Below are positions 46,750-57,526 of a stretch of DNA of 64,000 nt, piece by piece (within the stretch, counting starts at the first letter, position 1; every line of letters begins with the position of its first letter). The DNA comes from Magnolia sinica. Its lineage: Eukaryota > Streptophyta > Magnoliopsida > Magnoliales > Magnoliaceae. Where the stretch lies: positions 62,041,493-62,105,492 of the forward strand of contig NC_080575.1 of assembly GCF_029962835.1 (NCBI RefSeq), written 5' to 3'. The position numbers and the translations under genes are program-made. The notes under the pieces were generated by a model. That model made no database searches and was not told where the DNA came from. It saw nothing but the letters and a program-made list of their open reading frames with translations.

Positions 46750-48480
46750 TAAGCATCATTTCAACGTTCTTCCCATTCCACGCTTCTTTCTTCATCATTC
46801 TTTCCCAAAATTCAACTCATTCCTTCTCTTTCCAACCTTGACAATGGTTGCCCCATTGTCCTCTTCCCCATCTTTCCATAAAGACGACTGTAATGGATGC
46901 TCTTTCCAATAAGTATTCCAACGAAATAGTCTTCAAATCGCCGATTCGATACTATTATTGAATAGGACTGGCATTTTTCCCTAAGATTGATACTGATAGA
47001 GTTAGCATAATGGATCCTTTGTTTCCTATCTGTCCGAGTGAAACTATACCGATTCAATTTAAATCCATCCCAAAACCATCCAACACTCTAAAAAATCCTC
47101 GATCCTGGCTGAAACCACTACTAGAATAGGATGTTTGGCTCACTCACGTTTCTTCTCATTATGAAGTGACATGGAGGAACTCTAGCATTTTACAAGTGCA
47201 TCAAACTCTACATATATGATTATCCATTGGACCATGCTCTTCTTACAGCGACATTGACATCCTGAAGCCCACCCACCAGCACCTTCGTCTTCGAATGCAG
47301 CCTCATGAGTCCAGCAATTTTAGACATAGCAGCTCTGACTCAACTTCTTCCCTCCGACAAGGCAGTCTTCCTAAGCTTCGCTCAGAAGGAAACAAGACAT
47401 TTTTCAAATAAGGTTGGTAAGGCCTGTTCACACTTTATCCAAGTGTACAACAAACATGAAGGCCTGGTCGATTGCAAAGAACGTATGGCCTTCCTTCAAC
47501 TCTAGATATACCAACATTTACACTGCGTGAATGCTTTTCATATCACGAATGATTATGTTCAACTAGCTGAGGTGTTTGCATAGGGTCGAAAACTTGCTCT
47601 GACACCTTTTGTACTCAGTCACTTGTATAGAAGTATTTTTTAAATTACCACCAAAGGTATGTATCTTGGAGGAGGGCCACCATGGCTTCTTCAAATGTGG
47701 ATCTATGAGTATTTCCATCATTCCCCTGTACATGCTCTCATTCATTCCAATAGTATTTATTATTTCTACGATCAGCGCATCATCCATTCTCCCTAGGAGA
47801 TCCATACATTTTTCATTATATCAACTCCTCATTATTTTCTCTGGATAGAAGTAAACGGAGTCGGTTGTTCACCCCTTTTCATGATAGAGAGTTCGGTCCG
47901 GCCTGGTTTACCGGCCAACATGAGAATAAGGACAGCTAAGAACCATCTTAGATGCACCTTGCTTGGGAGAGCTGTCATATTTGCAAGGATCTCTCATATG
48001 GCAACACAATAGATACTAGTAAGAATGGCAAGGCTCAAATCGAGCAGTACTGTCCAACTTTGCTCACTCGTCAGTTTGGTCTTGTCCAGTGCATTCCCTA
48101 TCCATTCATTCAAAAATCTTGTAAGCAACCTCCCTTCACTCGGTCGATCGCCGATTGAATTGATCTTTATCATTCTCTTAATTCTACTTTTCAATTAACC
48201 AGTCTGACTCTCAATCTTCCCATCTATTCGAATCAGCCTCATGTAATGGACACCTTCCCTGATTGGTGGGGAAGTCAGTATAAAAAGTTGGTTAATAAAT
48301 GTCTTCGAGTTATCATACCTCAACTCCTCTCTTCTATAGAATTTCGAGGAAAGAAAAGAGTAACACCTCAATCAGTCACAACCCTTACCCGAAAATCGAA
48401 TAAGCCAAAGATTAAATTGGCCGCCACTACCATTTCGCAAGCTCCATCGACCGAGAATATTCTTAAACCGAAGCGCTAAA
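46750..48480 (+). pseudogene. plant mobile domain (PMD, aminotransferase-like) remnant
   Basis: The best motif is at about 47590-47700, where a frame reads LALTPFVLSHLYRSIF and, after a shift, GGGPPWLLQMWIYEYF, resembling the conserved LAxxVLxxLYRxL...GGPLWLLQxWxxxYF block of plant mobile domain proteins. Other frames (47305-47505, 48246-48479) fit a long, decayed protein. PMD sequences occur both in host MAIN-like proteins and inside gypsy and Mutator-type transposons. The gypsy gag just downstream suggests the transposon form. Confidence 0.55.
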
Positions 48481-48833
48481 AAGATACAATGAAAGGACAT
48501 GTTTCTCCAAAATCTCCAATGACTCGACCATCTCCATCAACCCCAAAGAGGATCATTGACTTATGAGCTCCTCTCGGCCTTGCCCCACAACCTCCTACTC
48601 TAGTCTTCACATGCACTGATCCACCTCCTCAACCAACCATAGCAAATTGACCGCCACCAACCTCAACCAAAGAACAACGGCAATCAGGTACTTCCTCGGG
48701 TGAGGTTGTGTCTTCGTTTGAAAAATACTTCAAAACTAAATATTGGTCAGGGCTCTCCAATGAAGACTATTCCAAAGAAATTGAATAATGTCCAAAACGT
48801 CACCAAGAAGCTTACCATGATAAATACTGGAAT

Positions 48834-48965
48834 CAATGTCGTCATATCGCATATGCGATCGCGTGTGATCGTATATGCTTGTGCGCATATGCGATTACAC
48901 GATCGCATATACGACCACATATATATTGTTAATTTTTAGTTTTTATTTATTTTCATAAAATTTAT
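48834..48965. mobile_element. truncated CGCATATGCG-rich hAT-like element
   Basis: It begins CAATGTCGTCATATCGCAT, followed by ATGCGATCGC and GCGCATATGCGATTACACG, then an AT-rich tail. It belongs to the same family as the 737-bp element at 22980. No right terminus found. Confidence 0.65.
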
Positions 48966-49250
48966 ATAAAAAAATAAAAATAAAAAAATAGGGGGAAATA
49001 CCCCGCTTTATCTTGAACATGTCGAAACTGCTCTCTTCGCTCTGCAGGACTTTCCCGCCTTAACGCTCATAGCTTCACAACCTACTCAAAAAGAAAAAGG
49101 AGAGATTCCCTTAACAAATGAACAGCCATCTATAAAATATGTCACGACGGCCCCTCCACGAGTATCAAAGCTAGGTATGCACCGGTTAAAATAATGAGGA
49201 CCATGTGAAAGTATTAATAGGTCCAGTGGTTGCTTTCTCTTTAAACTCCC
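48966..49250. other. sequence between hAT piece and gypsy gag
   Basis: No recognised feature. Confidence 0.35.
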
Positions 49251-49253
49251 CCT

Positions 49254-50250
49254 GTGGCGACTTACCCACTCTCTCATTCGACGTTTGGACAATCGAAAAG
49301 TGGAGAGGCAACAATTTTCATGGTAGGAACGAGCCAAATCCAACCGTTATCCACAAATGAACGTCTAATTGAGATGACACGTACACAAAATATCTTAATG
49401 GAAGAATGCAGAAACCTCATGGAGGCGTTGATAACACTGACTTGCAACGTAGCCCAAGTTACTACCCCTCCTATAATGGGCGTGATGAATGTGAATGATC
49501 AGCAAGCAGAAGGATCACAACCGCCGAGGGTGGGATCGCATGAATCAACACCTGTTATTCGCATAGTAACTCAAGATGAAATCCGACAAGTAGTAGCTTA
49601 AGCCGTCCGAATGGAAATAGATAGATAACATTCTAAGAGATTCATTTTTTTAACATTGTACCTCCGTAAGGTCAAAGATGTGCCATTTCCATTGAGTTTC
49701 AAGTATCCGGACTTCCAGAAGTTCAATAGAGATGGGACGCCGGAGGAACACCTGATGTATTTCATCACAACCATGCCAGTTTTCTCTATGTTCCAGCAAT
49801 ATTGTTTGTTACTGTTTGGAACATCTCTAACAGGAAAAGCCTTCTGATGGTATTCGGCCCTGACACCGAAATTTATACGTACGTGGGACTAAATATAAGA
49901 TGCCTTTATGACAAATTTCTTTTTGTCTGACGGAGACGTCGGGTAGCCTGAATTGGCCTTTATTCAACAATAATAAGGTGAATCAATGAAGAAGTTCATC
50001 GACCGATGGAAGACCTTGGGTGCATCATGTCGACAACTCCCAAGAGAATAGGAACAAGTAAAAATGTGTATGAATTCCATGAAAACAGGAGTCACATTTA
50101 GCTTGATGAGTGCCAATATATGAACTTTTCATGACCTCTCAATTAAAGCCCGTGCTCTCGAAGTCATGACTAGGATAATACCCACCTTTTAGATAGAGAC
50201 GATGCACGTAGGTCTAAATAGGTTATCAACGAATGTTGCCAACAAACAAA
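49254..50250 (+). pseudogene. Ty3/gypsy gag fragment
   Basis: Frames at 49254-49601 and 49656-49847 and their continuation contain FKYPDFQKFNRDGTPEEHLM, FGTSLTGKAF followed by a stop and WYSALTP, then ESMKKFIDRWKTLGASC and EQVKMCMNSM. These match the gypsy gag (retrotrans_gag) pattern LTGxAFxWYxxLxPxSIxTW. Stops are scattered. The fragment is cut at 50262 by the LTR of copia 3. Confidence 0.82.
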
Positions 50251-50262
50251 GAAAGGGGGAAG

Positions 50263-50424
50263 TGTGAGAATATTGTGTATATGGGATTGTGTATTAGTTG
50301 TAATATACTATGTATAGAGAAACTCTAAATAAGCTTCCTAGTATAGTTTTGTAGAGGGGTTATTTAAACCCACCTTTGGGTTGAAGAAATACAGAAAAAT
50401 ATTTTTCACATTCTTGTGTTTACA
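50263..50424 (+). mobile_element. copia 3 5' LTR
   Basis: 162 bp from TGTGAGAATATTGTG to CTTGTGTTTACA. It is immediately followed by TGGTATCGGAGCC (50425-50437), a primer-binding site of the initiator-tRNA-Met type. A matching 3' LTR is not in the window, because the element is cut at 57526. Confidence 0.85.
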
Positions 50425-52459
50425 TGGTATCGGAGCCATCATCCAGCCGCCACAGATCTCTGTCATTCCAGGCATCATTGCCGTCATAGCTGCACTCCTC
50501 CATTGATTCTGGTGGCCCGTTCCTGCCATACGACCAGCCACATCACTTCTCCATTGATTCCGGTTGGCTCACGACCAGCCACACGATCGGCCACACCTCC
50601 GGATTCGACAAACAACTGGCCGCACGTTGAAACCCACCTCCAGATCCGGTCATACCTCCAAATCCGCATAATCGGCCACACCTCCAGATCCGACAAACGA
50701 CCAATCGCACGTTGAAACCCACCTCCATATCCAGCCATGCCTCCAGATTCATCCACACCTCCAGTTCCTCATCTGTCTTCACATCTGCATTCATTGCTCT
50801 TAGCTCGGTTGAACCCATCAAGTTGATTATTCGTCAGATTCAGTCCATCACTATCGTCAGATCGCAGTGTCTCTACCTCTGCTCATCAAATTCAGTCTTG
50901 CTCGCGCAGAAATCAGTGATACATTTCTTCTTAGTGGTTTTTTTCTTTCTTATGGCATCCATGAATCCTTCTAATAAGATCGAAACTATCCATGTTAGGT
51001 TGGATGGGAAAATTTTTTCCTTATGGCAGTTTCAATTCAAGCATTTTTTAACAAGAAAGAGCCTCTACAGTTATGTAGATGGTTCTATGGGCAAACCAAA
51101 TGATGAAAAGGAACTTCTATCTTGGACCACAATAATTCAAAGGTGGTCACATGGATCCTTAACAGTGTTGAGAGCAACATTGCAATTAACCTCACGTCAT
51201 TCGAGACTGCATCTGAAATATAGGCTTACTTGAAAATGTGTTATCAACAATCAAACCATGCTCGTCGCTATCAAGTAGAATATAAGCTGTCAAAATTAAA
51301 ACAAGGAGTTCTGAGTATACAAGATTTCTATTCTAAACTTACCTCCCTTTTGGCATGAGATTCATCATATGGATCCAGTTATTCCCCCTGCAGTAGTAGA
51401 GACATTAAAGATACTTCATGACACAAGTAAATTGATACAATTTATATATAAACTCAATTCGGAGTTCGAACTAACCCGAGCTGCTCTGATGAACCAGCCT
51501 CAACTTCCATCCCTTGAGGTGGCTTTATCTAATTTGATGGCAGAAGAGACGTTTGAAAACCCTTGCTTATATGACAGAGGTTGTTCCTGATGCTGCCTTC
51601 ATTACTCGCAATTTTTCAGGAAAGTCACGAGACATGTCGAAATTTAAATGTTTTGAGTGTAATGGTTTTGGTCATATGGCTATTCGTTGTCCCAATAAGA
51701 AAGCAAATCTGAAATCTTTTGGAACCAATACTCTATTTTATCGATACTACAAACAAGAAGGACATGATATAGCCAATTACCCGACTCGCCCTCCCCTACC
51801 TCCTTACTACCAATAACGTGAATGTGCATTTCTGGCTCCCTCTGCTGAGAAGACTGACTCATCATCTATGACCCCATCAGTACAGCTTAATCTACTTTCC
51901 CCATAACAAATTCAGCAAATCCTCCAGGCGATGGGTTCTTCAAGTTCGATAGGTAATATTGATCATATAAATCCTTGGTATATTGACTCAAGGGCATCTA
52001 ATCATATGACTGGGGAGCATTCTTGTCTAACTGATTATGTCCCTTGTAGAGGAATGGGTTCCATCTATACTGCGGATGGGAACCAATTACCTATCCTCAC
52101 ATCAGGTCCTTGAATATCTTCCTTTCATCACTCGCAATTTCTTCCTTCGCAAAGTGTTTTATGTTCCTAAATTATCTACCAACTTAGTTTCAGTTACTCA
52201 ACTAGTGGAAAATAACTGTTTGGTTTTGTTTTCTCGGTCTGGTTGTTTCATACAGGATTTGGAAACAGGGAAGCTGATTAGGAAGGGTCATAAGAGAGGA
52301 AGGCTATTTACTTTGAAGTTTGATCTCGGAGTTGTCTTATCGCATTGTTTCTTTCTTCCATCTTCGCATGATATTTCTTTTGCTAATAAACGCTAGAAAC
52401 TTTGGCATAGTCGTTTAGGGCATCCAAAATCTAAAAACATGCTTTTCTTATTTAGATCT

Positions 52460-55400
52460 TGTAAGACCCGTATCCTAGTCCGTACTGTTCCGTCGAATCC
52501 CGCGATCATTCCTGTCGAATTTCGGCAACCTGTGACGTATAATCGACGTTGCGATCGACCCTAAGCCTTATGCTGTAGATTTGAGTCGGCTTAAATCAAG
52601 ACTTGTACCATTGCGACCGCACCGTTGCCGCGTCTCTCGCACCGATCCGATACCCTGGCAGGAAGATATGAGCCGCGTTTATTTCGAAGAAAACGCCGCG
52701 CGTTTGCAATCCCAAGAGAATCTCTACAATATGTCAAATCAATCCCATCCATCACCTCATGTCAAGTACAAAGCAACCCATGCTTTCTCTCTCCAAAGTC
52801 AACCCTTTCTCACCCTCTCTCTTACACACCCATGCTAGTCAAGTACACATCACCTCACCCATCACTCACATCCATCACTCTCTCTCTTTACATCCCATCT
52901 CTCCTTCTCTCTCTCTCTCTCATTTCTCAATTCAATCCCAAGCAACAAGAGAGCTCACGTCCAAGCTCTCTTCCATGTGAGAGAGTGCATGTGTGTGGCC
53001 CACTTTCTCATCCCAAATCCTCCATCCTAGCCCTTCACTTCTCATCTTCCACCATCAAAGTGAAGCTTAAGGAGATCGGCATTTCAACGGACCGAGAAGA
53101 TCGACCGGTGGGTGCTTCTATAGGCTAGATTTTCATGTTCTTATGATGGGTCAAGTGAGGCCTACCGATCAATGGTATGGATCTCACTTTGGACCCTTGA
53201 TGTGGCTAATGGCCCACCTTGATGCTTAAGATCATTCCATGATGGGGCCATTCTCCATGGACCCCATCATGATGTTTATTTTCTTGCATGAATATGGTCA
53301 TCTAGACCTTCTAGTTTGGCGGAGAAAGGATCTCCACCGTTGATTTTCAATTTGGTGGGCCCATATGCAATGGGACCCACTTGATATATGATTGGATGCT
53401 TGAAACGGAGGGCCCATAGTGCCGGGGTCCCTCCATCACACGTGTATATCTCTCTCTCTCTCCCTCCCTTTCTTTTATTCTTCTTTTCATGTGATGTTGG
53501 TGTGATTGTGTGGCCCGCCCGAATAGACCCCACCATAAGGCTTGTATTTTATCCTAAACCATCTATAGGTGGGACCCACCTTATATGTATTGTATCCACA
53601 ACACTCATCATTTGGTGGCCCACCTAAACAGGGCCCACCTTATGCGTGTGATAGGCCTAGACTGTCCAGCGTCCAGGGACGCTGGACGTCCATGGAAAAC
53701 ACAAATATAAGCTTAGTTCACAAGCTTCTTGGTGGCCAACTCATATAGGCCTCATCTTGATGTATGCTTCAAATCCAAGCCGTCCATCTCATTTTCCAGA
53801 TTATTTTAGGCGTTGAGCCGAAAAATGGGACTGATCTAACTTTCTGGCGGGCCACACCTTTGAAAATAGTAATTTCCACCGTTGAAACTCACCTTAATTT
53901 TTTCTACATGCCCAAAAATGCCCAATATTGGACTTGATGGATTTGTTATACATGATAGAATCCATTGGCAGACTCGGATTCAGCAGATGTGGGCCCTACC
54001 TCTGAAAAACCACAAAATTAAGGGTTTTCAAAAATAATAATAATAATAATAATAATAATATCAACAGTAGCATTGCTGCTGCTGCCGGTGTCAGGCGCTG
54101 ACACCGCGCCAGGTGGGCGAGCAGACAGCAGGGTCCCACGGCTCCAGCCGTGGGCCCCACCTTGATATTTATATGTCATCTAAGCCGTTCATATGGTGGG
54201 CCCTTAGGTCAGAGAGTCATCCTCCAAATTTCAGCCTCACCCAAAGCTCAGGTGGCCCACATCGTAGGAAACAATGGGACTGAACGTCTGCCTTTGAAAA
54301 CTTCTGGGTCACAGAAGTTTTGGATCAATCTGAAATTTGTTTCTACCCTTCATCCAGGTCCATGCGACCATATCAACGGTCTGGATGGAAAATAAACGTT
54401 ATGGTGGGCCCCACATGGGACCCACAGTGATTTATGAGTTTGCTTCCACCGTCCAGTGGACAGTGGAGCCCAATGTGGCGTACGTGTTTCATTTCCACCG
54501 TCCAGCAGACGGTGGGGCGCACCATGATTTATGTGTTTATCCACACTATACGCTGTCTGGACAGTGGACCCCACCATGATGCTTGTGCTGCACCCCAACC
54601 GTCAATCCATTTTGCAAGCTCATTTTAAGGCATGAGCTAAAGAATGAGTCAGATATGTGGTTCAAGTGGGTCCTACCACTATTATTTGAAGTGAGGATCG
54701 GTTGATCCTTGGACATGATATATATATGTATTTGTGGCCATTTATAAGGCCCACCTTGGCATTTATAAGGCCCGTGTTATGAGGCCCATTGGATGTACAT
54801 ATGGGGCCCAATTAGTGTAGTCCATTTGAGATATATAAAGCCCATGTGATTAGGCCCATTTTGATATATTCTAAGGCCCATGGGTTATGGCCCATTGCAA
54901 TGTACATAAGGCCTGTTGGTGAGGCCCATTAATGCGGCTCATTTGATGAATGTAAAGCCCATGTAATTAGGCCCATTTTGATATATTCTAAGGCCCATGG
55001 GTTATGGCCCATTGCAATGTACATAAGGCCTGTTGGTGAGGCCCATTAATGCGGCTCATTTGATGAATGTAAAGCCCATGTGATTAGGCCCATTTTGATA
55101 TATTCTAAGGCCCATGGGTTATGGCCCATTGCAATGTACATAAGGCCTGTTGGTGAGGCCCATTAATGTGGCTCCTTTGATGAATGTAAAGCCCATGTGA
55201 TTAGGCCCATTTTGATGAACCTAAGGCCCACGGGTTGAGGCTCAATGGGTTGTCCTTAGGGTCCATTGCAATGCGTGATTCCTCTATGGTCTGTGGCAGG
55301 CTATGCCTTGGGAGCAATGTTGGTTTGACGTCCACATTGCAAGTATAATGTTGGTTAAATGTCCGCATTATGACTCTCCCTAGGGCCCATTGATAGGCCG

Positions 55401-56726
55401 TACTTGTGGTGTGTGGGCGTTTTAGGCCCATCTGCATTGTAGGGATAATTCATCACTTTATAACATGCTTAGTATAGCTCCATGATACATGCCCATACAC
55501 ATCATATGTATGCTTGATATGAGGAATGTTTGATCATAGCATAAACCATTGGGCTGTGGCATTTACGGGACTCCTTATGAGATGGAGTGCCCCCACATGA
55601 GTGTGCGGTACGCACTGAATTACTACATGATTTGACGATGTGACTCATGCATTCCACCATGTGTGACTTGATCACTGCACGCCCTAGTGACATCAGGGCT
55701 GTAGCCTTCACAGGCACATCGTGGATGGTCGTATCGGATATCGAAAATATTGACTCTAGCATTGTGGGCACTTAGGATGTCTTTGGGTGAAAGTCCCAGA
55801 ACCTTTTTGGTACCAGGAGATGCTCCAACATCTAGACCGAGTGGATACATGAGCGCCCGAGTGCCGAATACCAGTAGGCCGCGTCTCCCACTGTGTCGTG
55901 GTCGGTTGGAAGGGGGTGTGGCCTTATCCGCCCGAGTGAGGGGGCTATAGGGTAGGCTGAGTTTGACCAGCTCATAAATGAGTCCGTTATCGACGAGCCG
56001 GGTAGGTGTTGGCAGACTACTGGTCAGGCGGATAGTGAGGTCTATTCCACTTGCTCGACTGTGCAGCTAAGGAGGAGGCAGTCTGTGTGGAGTGTATTAG
56101 ACCCCGGTGATATCCAGAGAGGAACTGTACTGATATGTGTACTTGATGAGGACTGACATGCTTACTTTGCATCTCGCATATGACATTTGGCTACATAGGC
56201 CTCGCATCGCATGGCCTTGGTATGGCCGATAGCATTCATGCCTTGCATCACATAGCTTTGGTATAGTTGATAGCATTCATGGACTTACCGCATATTTTTG
56301 CATTACTCTGATATTGTACACTTGGCACTCGCCTTACACACACCTTCACCACCCTATAAGCTTTTGTAAGCTTATGCACGACCGTTGCGTGCAAGTAGTG
56401 TTGGACAGCAGCAGCACTGAGGCAGGAGTGCACATCAGTTTATTTTGAAGCTTTTTGATCACCCTGTATTTCCCTTTCCGCATTGTACTTAAAGATTTTG
56501 TTTTAGTGGATATGTGGTGATGTTGTTTTGTAACTTAGTTATGCTTGTGGTTATGCTCCATTACAAAAAAAAAAATTTATACTGAAAATCTTCCTTATAG
56601 GATCCCGGGATCGGAATATTGCATGAGAGTGCCGGAATCCGAGAATGGGGCACTACGGAGGCTGTCGGCACCGGATTCGGCGATCGAAAATTTTGTGAGC
56701 CCGTTTTCCGAGTTTGGGGCATGACA
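52460..56726. mobile_element. 4,267-bp solo LTR (gypsy-like) with perfect 5-bp TSD
   Basis: It begins TGTAAGACCCGTATCC and ends TTTGGGGCATGACA (TG...CA), flanked by GATCT at 52455-52459 and 56727-56731. Excising it and one GATCT restores the copia 3 pre-integrase frame (FLFRS followed by GLLNDE). No primer-binding site, coding domain or second LTR lies inside; the first 30 bases do not recur near the right end. It is therefore a solo LTR left by LTR-LTR recombination, or less likely a non-autonomous element. The left part has CT-rich tracts, the middle GGCCC-rich repeats and an AAT microsatellite (about 54029-54060). Open frames within it match nothing. Confidence 0.85.
54846..55215 (+). repeat. 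118-bp tandem repeat, about three units, rich in GGCCCAT
   Basis: Units begin with (T)GATTAGGCCCATTTTGATA at about 54847, 54964, 55082 and a partial one at 55199. Each unit has several GGCCCAT/ATGGGCC words, for example AAGGCCCATGGGTTATGG. Units are nearly identical, so the amplification is recent relative to the LTR ends. Confidence 0.9.
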
Positions 56727-57526
56727 GATCTGGTCTTTTAAATGATGAAATCAATATTAGTCCCATTTCCATCGATATGAACTGTGTTAGTTGCAAAGTG
56801 TGTAAATCTACTGCATTGCCATTTTCATTGAGTAACTCTTGTACTTAGAATCTGTTTGATCTCGTTTATACTGATGTTTGTGGTCTATCTCCCATCGTGG
56901 CTCCTGGTGGTTCATTGTATTACATCATCATTATGGATGACTTTTCAAGGCACACTTGGATTTATTTCATGAAACACAAGTCTGAAGCATTCTCATGTTA
57001 CATACAATTTTCCTCATATGTGGAGACCCAATCTGCAAACAAAATTAAAATTCTACAGTCTGACTCTGGGAGAGAATATATGTCTCCCGAGTTTGAGACT
57101 TTTCTAAGTTCAAATGGTACTATACATTAGCGAACGTGTCCTCACACACCAAAGCAGAATGGAGTAGCAGAACGAAAGAATCGGCACATTACTGAGGTAT
57201 CAACCACCATGATGGAATATGCACATGTTCCAAAATTTCTTTGGGCTGAAACAAAATCAACAGCTATGTATCTGATCAATCGATTACTTTCTAGTGTATT
57301 GGCTAACCGAAAAACTCCCACATTCTTCCTTCTTAATGAAGATCCACATTATAGTCGGTTAAGAGTGCTTGGATGCATTGCTTTTGTTCATCTTCTAGAA
57401 CAAGAACGGGATAAACTCAGTCCCAGGGCAGCTAAATGTGTATTTCTTGGATATGGGGAACATCAGAAAGGACATTGTTGTTATGATCCATGTGCTCATC
57501 GTGTTCATGTGTTTAGACATATCACA

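Larger units (their letters stand above)
50425..57526 (+). pseudogene. Ty1/copia element 3: gag, protease, integrase; split by a solo LTR
   Basis: Gag starts at about 50954 (MASMNPSNKIETIHVRLDGK) and continues in shifted frames to a CCHC zinc knuckle, CFECNGFGHMAIRC (about 51650). Protease follows (WYIDSRASNHMTG, about 51980; usual DSGASxHM, so Gly is Arg here), then the pre-integrase KLWHSRLGHPKS (about 52397), broken at 52459 by the solo LTR. After 56731 it resumes: CVSCKVCKS, YYIIIMDDFSRHTWIYFMKH (integrase core), ERKNRHITEV, then LGYGEHQKGHCCYDPC. RT, RNase H and the 3' LTR are missing; the duplicated SET-gene segment begins at 57527. Confidence 0.9.

Noticed and set aside
52581-53128. 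Open frames in the left part of the long LTR
   Set aside because: CT-rich low-complexity sequence; no family resemblance and no codon structure.
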